Source of the DNA: Telopea speciosissima
Taxonomy: Eukaryota > Streptophyta > Magnoliopsida > Proteales > Proteaceae
DNA length: 64,000 bases
Direction of reading: 5' to 3'
Assembly (NCBI RefSeq): GCF_018873765.1
Contig: NC_057923.1
Span: 59,638,593 to 59,702,592 of the forward strand
Under the pieces are notes generated by a model, which saw only the letters and a list, made by a program, of their open reading frames with translations, was not told where the DNA came from and ran no database searches. Below are positions 22,561 to 34,617 of the stretch, in pieces. Numbering within the stretch: the stretch's first letter is position 1; each line of letters begins with the position of its first letter. The position numbers and the translations under genes were made by a program.

Positions 22561-24740
22561 ATCACATTTTTTCAAATACATGTGGAATGTAAAAATTTTT
22601 AGTTCTATTCCCAAAATTTATGACTAAACTAAATAGTCTGAACTCTCCCCTTTAAACTTGGAACAAGCATAAAAACAAAAAGGTTACAATACTTGTTTAT
22701 CTTTTGAGTTGTTTTTCGGATTAGACACTGCAAAAGAAATTATATTTGTTGAGAAGATCATAGTATTTCTTTAAAAAAAAAATTTCTAAAAGTAATAAAT
22801 TATATATTCTATCACTAACTAAACATATCACTCTTAATAGGATAAGATCTTGATAAGGCTGGATAAGAACTTTATCAGAAAACTATATTCGAATTGGAGC
22901 CAAATTAGACCCATTTCAAAATCCCATCCATTGAAAGAGCTACTAAGTACCCTCTATTTTAGAATCCTTTTTCGATCTTCTAAAGTTTTTTATATTCTAA
23001 GTCAAACTTAGAATTAATACTGTGCAGCTCAAGAATCTCAACTCTGCCGTTTTATTAAATTCGAAGTATTTTGAGGTATTAATATAGCCAGATTTATTGT
23101 TTATTTTTAATCTGATTAAGAATTGGAGGATTTTCTAAGAAGTTCATCATCTTTTCGATCTATTAAATTAACAAAGATTCCTCCACGATCGTGGAAAGAG
23201 TTTTCTCTTTAAAATCACTTGTGCCGCGTCGTATGATCAAATAGGGATATATTTTGTAGTCAAGTAGATTCTTAGGATCCTTGCTCACATGTCAAGTTTT
23301 AGTCCAAATAGAATTTGCAAAATAGGACTTTGAAAAATCCAGGAAAAAAGTGTGTGCAAAATACTGACTAAAGTACTATACACAGGCATGGACATAAAAC
23401 GATTGACCATAAGTCAATTTGATACATGGCCAATTCAAACCACCCTGTCTCATGGATTTATTCATAAAACCACAAACCGGAAGTAAGGCAATGTACACAT
23501 GATCTTCCCCAAACTGTGAAGTAATTGGAGCCTTGTGCACTGGGTATGCCCTTTTAACTCTAATATCAATTTGTTTATTTTTATGGTTCATTCAATATTT
23601 ATTGGTATAATGGCCCATTCATTACAAAAACAGAATTTAGGTTATTTTTTCTATTTCTTCTAGAGAGTGCTTTGAAATATATTTTAGCCTCTAATAGTTT
23701 TTGAGTTCTGGTAAATCCATTTATATTCTGCCAAAATAAACTTTTATCATTTTTTTTTTTTTTAGAATGGAAAGTGATTTTATAGAAGAAGTCAAGAAAA
23801 CATAGTCCAAGCAAATCTAGTGGCTCATGAGCCCATGTCCCTGCCACTCTCCAGGTTATTCTAATCTTCATATCTTCCAAAATATAAATTGTAGTCCTAC
23901 ATCGATTTGTTTAGGTCCTTGATGCTTTCATATATCCGAGGAATTCTTTCCACCTAATGCCTTAAGTAAGGGTGCAAATTTGGTAACCAAATTGTAATGA
24001 AAAGGTGAGGAGATGAATTCGTTTAATAAGAGACTCACATATAGATTGAGGAGAGAGAATGTCAGTGTAGATCTCATGGGTCATTATGTGACAAGACATG
24101 CGGATTCCTTCCCATTTTGATATTATAAGAAATTTTTTTTCTCATAAAATTATTCTTTTAGCTAATATGATTTTATCATTCCCACTTTTAATAATTAGAT
24201 TCAAGTATAGATGAAAGCCAGTCATACAAATGATTTTTTCAAATGTACTTTACGCCTTGGTTTAATTATACTGTTATTTTTCGTTGGAATTAGTCAAGTA
24301 GGACTAAGGTTTCCTGTAGGCCATGGGCAATGGGCCTAAATTTATAGTTTAGGCCCAGTCACAGGCCCTTCGGATAGAATCAATAACAGCTTACAAAATT
24401 CTTTACACTCTCATTGAGTTGGACTCACCTTTTTGTTTTTTCTTCAAGCTTCTCTGCTTCATTGGACACTTTGGTTTTAAGGGAGTTTATGAAGTATGTT
24501 GGATGGTCTAACCCAAAACCTTTAAGACATTAAGTGGAGATAGCTCCTCAAATATATGAATGTACTAAGGACCTGAACAAACCGACGTGGAACTACAACT
24601 CCATAACTCTAAACATCTCAACACTCTCTATCACGTGTAGCTTTGGCATATCTGAATCTATATGTGGACAAATAACTTAGGGAGGACAACTTAGGGAGCT
24701 GGGATATGATTCTATGTTGGAGATTCCAACCCAAAACCTT
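22561..24740. other. Intergenic, no gene seen
   Basis: AT-rich sequence with short random reading frames only, including homopolymer T and A runs near 22768 and 23750. I see no splice-bounded coding blocks, no tRNA-like fold and no clear transposon ends. Confidence 0.5.
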
Positions 24741-24746
24741 AAGGCA

Positions 24747-25195
24747 AGGGATGCAAGTTTGGCCTGGTGAGCCCAAGCCGGCCAAACCTGCCCTGAGACC
24801 GATATGGCCTAGGTTGGGCTTTTCAGCATGGGAGATGGGCTAGGGTTTGATATTTTTAAGCCCGGGGTAGGGCTACGCTGGGCCTGGGCTGAGGCCTTGG
24901 TTGACTTTGACCTGGCTTAACCCTGTATATATAAATATAAAATATATAATTATACGTAATAATACCATGCATATGGTCAGAAAACATGGCTAGCCCGGCC
25001 TTGCCTAACCCTGAAATGAAAAAAAAAACAAATAGAAATAAGGGCTGTCAGGGTCAATTTGGGTTAGGTTGAGCCCAATAAGGCTGGGCTTGGGCTGCTA
25101 TTTCCCAGCCCGACCTCGGACTGGGTTGAGCTAAAGGAACCTAGGGTGGGGTTTTAAAAAAACTGGCCCAAACCCACCTTGTTGCACCCCTAGAA
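24747..25195. mobile_element. Non-autonomous element with GGGCCTGGGCT-iterated interior, copy 1
   Basis: Starts near AGGGATGCAAGTTTGG and ends GTTGCACCCCTAG, whose reverse complement is CTAGGGGTGCAAC, giving short imperfect terminal inverted repeats. The interior is an iteration of GGCCTGGGCTGAGGCC, GGTTGGGCTTTTCAGC and complementary AGCCCG phrases around an AT-rich centre. The ending matches sequence at about 57335-57385. It is non-coding; hAT-like by its ends, but no target-site duplication is clear. Confidence 0.55.
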
Positions 25196-25236
25196 TGAGA
25201 GAGAAAGTCCATGGACTGTAGATCATTCAAACAAAA

Positions 25237-25406
25237 CAGATCTTCTACGGCATGCTGCCATGTGCTGCGCAGACACAGGGCCGCGCGTAATGACCACCTT
25301 ACCCCCATTCGGGCAAGGCGCTCGGGCAGGGGTAAGGTGGTCAATGCGCACCACCTTGTGTCTGCACAGCACGGCAGGACAGGCAGCCCGCACCGTAGAA
25401 GATCTG
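25237..25406. mobile_element. Hairpin MITE, copy 3 (longest arms)
   Basis: Perfect 14-bp ends: CAGATCTTCTACGG at 25237-25250 and its exact complement at 25393-25406. Pairing continues inward through GCAGACACA/TGTGTCTGC and ATGACCACCTTACCCC/GGGGTAAGGTGGTCA, so the whole 170 bp folds as one long hairpin. It is much more GC-rich than its surroundings. Open frames on both strands are by-products of the palindrome, not genes. Confidence 0.75.
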
Positions 25407-25811
25407 GATCCTCGTTCAAACCAAACACTCAACAAGGGACTTTGATTCCTCACAAAGGAACTCACCTGAAACAGTGAGTTATTGATGTGCAAAGGGGGGA
25501 GAGTTTGGTGAGGGACTGAATAACAAACATAGGTTGGTGAGACTGTAAGAGTGACCAGTACTCTTCATTTCTTCCTTTCCTTTGAGGGAAGGGGATCCTT
25601 TGTCAAACCACCAAATTTTCTTATCATGTGAGCATATGCCCCTTTTCCCTTTTCAGAAAGGCACTTCTTCATTATATAGTTGGAAAACCCATAGATGATG
25701 GGATCCACAACCTTTAAACCATACCAACATCAACTCACTTAAACTTCCCATTTGGCCCTAAAGCTTAAGAATTGAAATATAAGCATCGCATCAAGATCAA
25801 AAACTTTAAAC

Positions 25812-26067
25812 CTATAAAAGGTTGGCTAGAGATTGCCCTTACTTCAAGCCAAATTCACCCAAGTGAAATATTGAAAAATGACAGAAGATTCCCAACCCCC
25901 CCCCCCCCCTCCCAAAAAAAAAAAAAAACCCTGTTTCTCTATAAAAGGTTGGCTAGAGATTGCCCTTACTTCAAGCCAAATTCACCCAAGTGAAATATTG
26001 AAAAATGACAGAAGCTTCCCCACCCCCCCCCCCCCCCCCCAAAAAACAAAGCCTTTTTCTCTAGGGA
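25812..26067. repeat. 127-bp tandem duplication with C-tracts
   Basis: Two adjacent units with a period of about 127 bp, each starting TATAAAAGGTTGGCTAGAGA, are nearly identical through TTGAAAAATGACAGAAG. Each ends in a long C-run followed by an A-run (about 25897-25928 and 26021-26046). Only the homopolymers differ noticeably, so the duplication is recent. A smaller direct repeat, CACCCATGGTGAA, follows at about 26078 and 26141. Confidence 0.85.
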
Positions 26068-26199
26068 GACAGTTTATCTTCACCCATGGTGAAAAGATTC
26101 TCTCTTCCATGGCGATCTGACCCCAATCACAGTGTCAAATCACCCATGGTGAAGGGATTCTTCCTTCTCCACCAGTGGAGAAAAATGAGACGGTTTCAG

Positions 26200-28458
26200 G
26201 CAATTTGGTGCCAAAATTGTGATACCTTAGATGGCTTTGGACACACTAGTTTACAACCCAAAACCTGGAAAACTGGATGGTTTTAAGCCAGCCCAGATTT
26301 TGAGGCCCAGAAGACACAGACCAATGTACCGTATATCTATATCAATCCTCCATTGATTAATAGAGTTGAAAACTGTGAAACATGTTCTCACTCAGAGTTT
26401 CTAGTCTCATGAAATTCAAAAAGGGAAGCTCTAAGAGAAGGGCAACACATGCAGTTTCAAAGTTGTGAGCTGTAAAGCCTTGATATGAGGAAGGAATATA
26501 CTTCCTTTGCTTGTGGCCACTTGCAACAGACACACCTTCTCGCGCCTCTCAAGCCTTGGAATTACCCTTAATTCCGCATCACAGCTGCTCCCTATGCCTT
26601 TGGTCTTATTTTAAGCTCCATTTTTGTCCCTATTCTGTACTTTCCAGAGTCCCAAAACCTTTTTTTTTTTTTTCTTTCAATGAATTTAGTTACAAACTTA
26701 CAATCCAATCTTCTTTTCCTTTCCCTTTTTTGTCCCTTTCTCTGGGTTTAATCTATGAGTGAATGCAACTGTTCTTTCAACCAAACTAATAATGCTTTAT
26801 GGTAAATCCATAGAAAGACCATTGACTCAGTTTAACACATAAGATGTATAATTAGAAGCAGTAAGGATCTAAATCAATTTGATGGGACAGAAAGAAAAAG
26901 AAACAACGAAGAAAAGAGTTTGGTTATAATCATGAAGAGTGGAAAAATAAATCTCATTGAGGAACTAGATTCATTCATTACTAGCTGTTGCAACCTCACA
27001 AGGAGAAAAAGAAAAAGCTTACAGGCCACAAAGCTTGTTACTCCTAAACCGCTTTAGGAAATAGCAATAATATATACTTATTTCTGGCAATAATTTCATG
27101 TCATAAGAATCTCAGCTCACAATCTCCATGATGGCATGGTTGAGCCACTTGCAGATCATAAAAATGGTTGTTTAGCAACCTTCACCCTACATAAAAATGG
27201 AAACAAGAAAAGAAATAATAACAATAAAAATGATTATAGAACTTTAAAGGAAGGACCACACATGTTCATAGATGAGCTTAGCTCGAGAGGATAATAATGG
27301 AAGCAACAAACTGAATCAAAAACAAGTTTTACAGAATTTATTAAGGGGAAGAGATTCTCTCGGATGAGATGAATTGAATTCAACCATGACATCCTGTATA
27401 TTTGGATTGATGCCAAGTGGTCATCAACAGAAGTCCCTCAGTGCTGGTAGTGTTTTATATAACTAAAGGTCACCTATCACAGGCCACTACAAGTAAATTA
27501 ATCCAAAGGTTAAACAGAGAAATCTGGCTCCTACAAGTAATCAGCCCATGAAGACACATCAGCATTGTTCAAATCTTCATGTTTATCTGTCAGCCGGATT
27601 TCATTTCACCACACAACGACAGATACAACTCGCTAAAGACCTCAGGAAATGTAAGATTAGTTCTCAAATTTAAATTCCAGAGAAATCATCTCCCTCCCCA
27701 CCTCTCCACTTTCTTAACTTTCTCAATTAAATCCACTCAACAGTTGGATCCCTGAGTTTATGTTCATTTGGCAGAGCCTCAGTAGCAACAGAGTTCACTG
27801 CTATAATCTGTGCTCTAGCTTTTTAATATCCAGTCCATGGTTGCCTTGTTATCACCCAAACATTTGTTACATTGTTTAGTCCCAGTATTGTTTTCAAGCT
27901 TCAAATCCAACAAGCAATATCAAAGTGATATGAGAGAAATGGGCATTTTGAATCCAAGATTACCCTGAAGTTATCTAGAAAATCTTGTGAAATGTGGACT
28001 TCCCTACCATTCATTTCAGTGAAAAGGCTGGTTAAATATTTTGAATGAGAAAGAAGATTTCAGCAGGTGATCAATAAAGCAAACACCACAAAAATCATCC
28101 TTACTTCCTAATTTTTCATTTTCTGAGAGCTTGATATATTCATCACCAATCAATTCAATCACACTCACTGAAATGAATCAGCTTCGCATTAATAAAAATG
28201 AACCGGAAAATGGATCAACAAATTGTAGGAGGGGCATGAGAGATTTGCCCTTCAATTCAAATTTATGCCTAATTCAATATACAATTAACATATGTATATT
28301 GCAGAAGGTCTTCCAGGTGAAACAAGCAAATAAATGTACTACTTACTACTCTACACCAATTGTGCTCTGCAAGTGGATCCATTACAGGCTTGAGCCATAC
28401 CCTTGTAAAATTGCAACAATTGATGCAGAGACCCCTTAATCATCTCCATGAGGAACTG
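26200..28458. other. Intergenic and 3' flank of kinase gene
   Basis: No gene recognised. A long T-run lies near 26660. About 28130-28458 directly follows the kinase stop codon on the minus strand and probably includes its 3' untranslated region. Remaining reading frames are short and lack any familiar motif. Confidence 0.5.
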
Positions 28459-29949
28459 TTAGGGCTTAGCTGTTTGTGTACTAACTGCCCTGCTATCGAC
28501 ACAACTAATCCTCTGCCTTAATCTTCCTCCAGCAGATTGGTTTCTACTCAATTGGCAGACACCATCCCTATCATAATTTGGACCAACAGATCGAACTCTC
28601 CTCGGACCGAAGAATCTTTCAATGGCCGGAGTCGATGAATGTTCTACACCATCGGCTTCCCTCTGGAAGCTGGAGTCTCCATCTGTTCCAGCCATGAGAT
28701 CCATCAAATTGCTCCTGAAAACTAGACCCAGATCAGAATACACTCTCCTTGAGTTCCTCAATGGCCGAGAACTTCTGCTATCCATCATATCTCCATTCTC
28801 TCCCACTCGACGCGTTGGCCTTGCATTCGAATGGGTATTCTCAGATTCTACAGGGCGTCCTACTGTCTCTACCATCAAGCAGGGGTTACTGACAGACAAA
28901 CTATTCCAGGAGTGAAGAGGCACCATCTTACTGAGAACATTAAGGCACTCCACTATCTCCTTCATTGAAGGCCGGCGCTCTCTGCAAGACCTCACACACT
29001 TGCCTGCAATCACTGCCAATTGTTTCCTAACCATTGGATCCTTCGGAGGCGCAATTCTGGGATCATATATGCTTAAAAGCTTGCCTTTCCGTATCAACGG
29101 AATAGCCCAATCGATAATTGAAGGTGGTGAATGCCCGACATCAATCGCTTTCCTACCACTAATGATCTCCAGAAGAAGAATTCCAAAACTAAACACATCA
29201 GTCTTTGTGCTCAGATTATCCGGTGTAACATAGCCAGGATCAAGGTAGCCAATTGTTCCCGCTGGCGGCGTCGACCGGAGCCGGAAATTGTCAACGTGGC
29301 AACTCAACGCAAGCCCGAAATCGCCCAATCTCGCATTGAAATTCCGATCAATCAACACATTTGCAGACTTGATGTCTCTGTGAATTACAGGAGGAATGGA
29401 GGAGTGAAGAGTATCAATAGCCTCAGCAGTCTGAAGGGCTAGTCTGATTCTTCGACCCCAATTGGGGGGTCGAGAACTGTTGTGAAGAACTTCGTAAAGG
29501 GTTCCATTACTCATGAATTCGACAACCAGAAGACGATCTCTCGAGTCGTTCGTGAAGCCCAATAAGTTCACGAGTCGAGGGCCGTGGACTTTGGAGAGGA
29601 TATCAATCTCGTTGTCCACTTCGTTGCTGCTGCTGTCGGCAGAGGATGCAGCACGAGAAATGACGCCGCCGCCGCCTCTGGAGGATTTCTTGACGGCGAC
29701 AAGGCGGCCGCTGCGAAGGACGCCCTTGTAAACGCAACCATGGCTGCCTCTACCCAATAGTTTCTGCGCTGAGAAACCATTGGTGGCTTCTTCAAGGTCA
29801 CTGTACTCGAATTGTTGGATCTTGAGGGGTTCTTCTCTGTTATTCTTCTTCTTGGGTTTGTGGGCAGAGTAGGTGGAGATGGAGCTTGTACTGGTGTTGG
29901 AATTGGAGGTTAAGACAGCAGATTCAGCTCTGCAGGTAAGGTATCCCAT
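28459..29949 (-). CDS. Receptor-like cytoplasmic kinase (CRINKLY4-like group)
   Basis: Intronless gene of 496 residues. I start at the ATG at 29949 (MGYLTCRAESAV); the codon just before it is TTG. No signal peptide or transmembrane helix, so this is a cytoplasmic kinase. Kinase domain ~48-345: glycine loop LGRGSHGCVYKG, VAVKK lysine, HRDIKSANVLID (an RD kinase, unlike the receptor pseudogene), DFGLAL, GTIGYLDPGY activation segment and FSFGILLLEIISG. A Ser/Gly-rich insert follows the catalytic lysine. The C-terminal ~150 residues are Arg/Ser-rich and probably disordered. The N-terminus and layout match my memory of the Arabidopsis At1g28390/At5g23170 kinases, which are of poorly known function; that assignment is from memory. 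All catalytic residues are present, so it looks active. Confidence 0.92.
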   Translation of the reverse strand: MGYLTCRAESAVLTSNSNTSTSSISTYSAHKPKKKNNREEPLKIQQFEYSDLEEATNGFSAQKLLGRGSHGCVYKGVLRSGRLVAVKKSSRGGGGVISRAASSADSSSNEVDNEIDILSKVHGPRLVNLLGFTNDSRDRLLVVEFMSNGTLYEVLHNSSRPPNWGRRIRLALQTAEAIDTLHSSIPPVIHRDIKSANVLIDRNFNARLGDFGLALSCHVDNFRLRSTPPAGTIGYLDPGYVTPDNLSTKTDVFSFGILLLEIISGRKAIDVGHSPPSIIDWAIPLIRKGKLLSIYDPRIAPPKDPMVRKQLAVIAGKCVRSCRERRPSMKEIVECLNVLSKMVPLHSWNSLSVSNPCLMVETVGRPVESENTHSNARPTRRVGENGDMMDSRSSRPLRNSRRVYSDLGLVFRSNLMDLMAGTDGDSSFQREADGVEHSSTPAIERFFGPRRVRSVGPNYDRDGVCQLSRNQSAGGRLRQRISCVDSRAVSTQTAKP

Positions 29950-31190
29950 CAATTTTGATTGAAGAAGACTGATGAGAAGTGAGAGATCATAAAATCAACA
30001 ACATACAGAAACTGTTTTTTCTTCAACCATGCAGCCTGCAACTCTGCCAGCTTTGAAGATGGATAATAACTAGGAAATAGAAAGCAATAAGAGAGGAGAG
30101 AGTTTTAGTCTTTTGCAGGTGAAGATGTGAAATGGTAGTGGAAATTTGGTCTCTTGGAAGATTGGCATAAATGGATACCAATAATCACGCCCACCAAATT
30201 GGCTTTGAGGTATTATATGCCGATTAATGCTTCCACTAGTGAAAAATGTTATGTATTTTTGTTTTTTTTGGGTAATCGTATTCAGATAAGAAATTTTTGT
30301 GTGGAATATTCTTTTAATTGGCGAATAATAACTGTTGGATCGGAATACGTAGTGGGATTAACCCCCAATTAGAGGTAACGTTTTAGACAACAATGGCGGA
30401 AAAGACGGAATAAAACCGGGATTTTCAGCGAGTTGCAGGTTCCTGCCGTGAACTCTCCAAATCTCTTCTTATCAACAAAAACAGAAAAAAGAACTCTCCA
30501 AATCTCTAGAATAACATTCTTTAATTTCTTATTTGAAAAGGGCTTATTATTTTCCCTCTGTCGGTTCGGTTTAGTTTCGGTCTGGTTGAATGGTTTTGGT
30601 CTGTTATTGGACCAACCTTAAACCAAATTATGAATGAAGTTCTTATTTTTGATCGATTTGGACCAGTTTCTTGTTAGTTTGTAATTGCGTTATTATCAGG
30701 TTCGATCTGGTTTTGGTTATATATATATATATACATTAGCAAATTAATGAGAAATATTTTATTTTTGTTTTTGTGATTTTGGTTTCTTATTAGGTTACTA
30801 TTGTTTGGTCTTGATTTTTTATCGGATTCGATTCTCAATCGGTCCAATTTGGTTTTAGTTTTTACCAGTTCTATACCCCAACCCAAAAACAAATTGAAAA
30901 TGGTTCGATTTGGTTCAATCTAGGATGAATCAGGCGATTTCATTTCGTTCTAACCGGTTCAAGCTGAACTTTGGCACCCTTAAACTTTTCGTAATATTTT
31001 CTTGAATACAACATAGGCTCTTGGCTCAAGGATTAAAGAATTGGAAATGGATGCGTGAATTGGTCAATTCATATTAGAATCAGTTGAATTAACTGATGCG
31101 AGGCCAATCCGGCTCAGCCGATTCCCTTCCAAAATTGAGGGTTAAGCCATTAAAGCATATTTTGGTGATTCCCATAGATCACCGATCCTG
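29950..31190. other. Kinase promoter flank and repeat-rich intergenic
   Basis: About 29950-30150 is the likely promoter and 5' leader of the minus-strand kinase gene. About 30550-30980 is an iteration of GGTTCGGTTT/GGTTTTGGTT phrases ending TTTGGCACCCTTAAAC, like the right end of the TAGGGGTGTCAAT elements; its left end is unclear. No gene seen. Confidence 0.5.
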
Positions 31191-31197
31191 TCATGAA

Positions 31198-31451
31198 TAG
31201 GGATGTAAACGGATCGGATTCGGCTTGGATAGTACTATATCCGCATCTGCATCCAATTAATTTTTAGACGGATTTGGATAGTGCTAAACGGATACGGATA
31301 TGGATACGGATCGAATATTTTATCCGTTTACATGTAAATATAGCTTTTTGGATAGCCATAGTCTATCCGTATCCGTATCCGTTTAGCTTTCGAACGGATT
31401 CAGATAGTGCTAAACGGATACAGAAACGGATTTCGACTATTCATTTACATC
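31198..31451. mobile_element. hAT-like MITE, GGATACGGATATGG family, copy 1
   Basis: About 254 bp. The left end TAGGGATGTAAACGGATCGG opposes a right end ATTCATTTACATC. Flanks GTCATGAA and TTCATGAA form an 8-bp target-site duplication with one mismatch. The interior iterates ACGGATACGGATA and its complement TATCCGTATCCG around a near-palindromic centre, TATCCGTTTACATGTAAATA. A second copy with the same internal order lies at 40305-40573. It has no coding capacity. Confidence 0.8.
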
Positions 31452-31459
31452 TTCATGAA

Positions 31460-34250
31460 TCATGAGTCATGAACCATGAGTCATAACCATCCAATAAGAA
31501 CAGTCAATGTTCAAAAGTCAAAATCCCTGATAACAATAGCCAACCAATCATTTCCTTCTTGTGGGTCCCACATTATATTCACTTACCTCATTCCTAGGGC
31601 TAAATCCTGTCTTCCATTTTTACCAAAAAAAAAAAATCAGTCTTCCATGCTCTTTGTTTGTGGTCCAAACAGCGGAAGGGAGAGTGAAAAGGAAACCTTT
31701 TAATCTTAGTTTGAGAAAAGGGAAAGTGATAAGAAAAGGAAATCTTATTCTCATTTTAATTAATAAGATGATTTGATTGGTAGATTACAGACTGGTCCAT
31801 TAGATCCATTATCCAACAGGTCTGACCAAATGGGCCCATCTGGGCTTAAAGGTCAAGTGATTTGAATGAGTTTAACCCCATCAAGATGTCCAAGACATTC
31901 CAAGTGTTCCCTATTGTGTTCAAGTGGTCAAAAACCTGCTGCCTATCTCCATCTTGTGCCCACTTCCTCTATATGGGTCAGGCCAACCTGGACCTGACCA
32001 AGTCCAACTCCCTCGACTGGGCTGGGCTAGATTTGGAAAATGTCCAATATGCTGACCTGACAGATTCCAGCCGATCTGGAATGGAACCCCATTGGAACGG
32101 TTGGACCCGACTCAATTTCCGATTCCGTGTTTTAAAACTTTGGTTCAAATTGACCACTTGGGTGGACAACTTATATCTACTTTAAACATTATAGAATGGT
32201 GAAATTGAATCCACATAGCCAACCATGGTTTTAAGTATCGGTAATGGATCGGCCGATATTAGTATCAGCATCAATGGTGATCAATACTGATACATATCGT
32301 TGGTCTTAGTCCTAAAAGGTGATTTTTTTTGAATTTTTGGTTGATTTAGACCGATATTATCCAATACACATTGGTATCGTAATGTTATCAATCGTGACCA
32401 ATACCGTGAACTAAATCCTTGTAGGCAACCCATTTAGCTGGGAATTATTTAGTTGAGTTGAGTTCTGAGATATTGGGAATTATAGAGGTATAGTTCCACA
32501 TTGGTTATCCGGGACAACAGATGTGTCCTAATATACACTTTGGGCGCTATACCTGCTATGTCTGATTTAGTTTATTTGGATTGAGTTATGAGATTTTGGG
32601 AAACAAGGGGGAGGGGGTATGTGGGAACTATTGTTCCCCCACTATTTTATTTCACCAGTATTTTCAAGTGAATAGAGAGGAGGCATGCCTTTTTGGGTCA
32701 GGAGTCATGCCTATTCACCTGATAGTAATTTGGATATTATATTATGGAAAAAGTTTTTTGAGCCATTGGGGGAAGTTACACTAGAACCTTTTCTCTATCT
32801 CTCTGTTTTTTACATGAAATGACCTTGCTGCACTGTCATCTACAAATATGTTTCTTCACATCTTATCTTGTGCACTCATTTATGTCACTTGCTCAGAGAA
32901 CCCTCTCCCATTATATTATAGGAAAAAGATTCCCACAATGCTTGAGTGGGGGTTTCTTCACACACTCTCACATGACAAATTGATAATCCATGGCGTCCAC
33001 ATTGATATTCTCTTCAAACAAAATGTAGTTCTTTATGATTTTCCTTTGTACTTTGTTTTGCTAAAGCCCTCTGATTTATTTCAATACTAGTTTCAAATTA
33101 ATTAGAGAGAAGTCATGTTCATTCCCTTGATAGTAATTTGGATATTATATATGGGAAAAAAATCCACACGATGTCGGAGTTGAGATTCTTTCTCGCATCT
33201 TCTCACAATATGACCAGTGGGATCCATGCTAACACTTACTCTTCCAACAAAATCATATCCCACCCTCCCATTAGTACGATTTTCTACTTTGATGCCGTGG
33301 GAAATATTTGTCCTTATTGTTGGATTTATGTGTCCATCAAACTGGTTTATTTTGAATTGAACCATTATTTTATTTGGATTTAATATTATCACATGCAATG
33401 TAAACTTTTTTAGCATTATGTGTCCTTAATTTTATACTTTAAATTGGAGTCACAACTAGGATTTGGACTAGGTACCCTTATCATATGGTCGTCACATTAG
33501 GTACACCTAAACATGTTGATGTCAGAGTACAAATTGAGCACACATAAATATATGTGTTGGCGAAGAATCTATTTGTGTTGATTTCCCGCATGTATTATTG
33601 TCAATTGTAGGTAAGGGATAGACACGTGTCACCGAGACCCAGTACTTGAGAGGGTCTTGTCACTTCAAGATACAAACACGAACTTTGGTACATCAATGAC
33701 CAAGGTCCTATATACCAAAGCCGATGTATTGGGCACATGTGAGTATCTTGTGAATGAAAGAGTCGCTCAACATGATCTTCAATGCCCGATTGTGGTAACA
33801 TCAAAAGAGAAAATGTCTGTGGTTGGTTGTATTAGAATCAGAATCCTGTGTTGTTTTTGAAAATTGTTTGCAAGACTTATTTTCACATAAATAATAAATT
33901 ATATGTATGTTTTGATTAAAAATGTTTTATCGTGTTTTACTGATTTTGATCACGTACATAAACACTCTAACATCTCCTATGGAATGGAGTTTTGGCAGTA
34001 TTTAATACAGGCCTTAGATTCCTTTACAATGATTTGATTAGTGGAGGGTTGATACATAATAAAGTGTTATTATGTGAATTTGCTAAGTGAAATTTTAATT
34101 TATTTTATTTAATGAATTTGGTGCAATTATTTAATTGTCCATTAAATTTAAAATAAATATTATTTTAATTTTTCCTTTTAGATTATGTTTCTTCCTTTAT
34201 TTGATGCACACTAGAAAGAATTAGAATTCAAGTCAACATGAGGAGAGAGA
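31460..34250. other. Intergenic with dispersed repeats
   Basis: No gene recognised. About 32221-32410 is a GATACCG-family element beginning CCATGGTTTTAAGTATCGG. It is followed near 32430 by CCATTTAGCTGGGAATTATT and TTGAGTTGAG, which resemble the LINE 3' tail at 39560. About 32650-33190 contains two diverged copies of a block (TGATAGTAATTTGGATATTA at 32721 and 33131, period ~410 bp). The phrase GTCACTTGCTCAGAGAACCC near 32885 recurs near 49367. Confidence 0.5.
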
Positions 34251-34617
34251 ATCAGATTCTCACAAGAAGTGGGGACCAATTAAGCTAGGTTGGATTTTTT
34301 AGGTTGAGGAAGCTTTTTGGCTCCAGAAATCTAGACATTTGTATATACGGGAAGGGGATAGAAATACCAGGTTTTATCACTCTGTGGTAAAACAGCATCT
34401 TTGAAGACGAAGCATTAAATTTATTAAGGACCAGACTGGTGTACTTATTTGTGACCCCCTCTTTATGGCTGGGGTTTTTTCAAACCATCTTAAGGAGATT
34501 TTTACCACCTCTAATCCTCTTGATGCCTCCTTTGTTGAATGCTTATTCTAGCCCATTTTCCCTTCGGATGACACTAATACACTTTTTGTCCCCCCCTCCA
34601 TTGATGAACTTCGGAAA

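Noticed and set aside
25141-25492. Overlapping open frames on both strands with similar translations
   Set aside because: They arise because the DNA is a long palindrome (hairpin MITE), so both strands read alike. Not evidence of paired genes.
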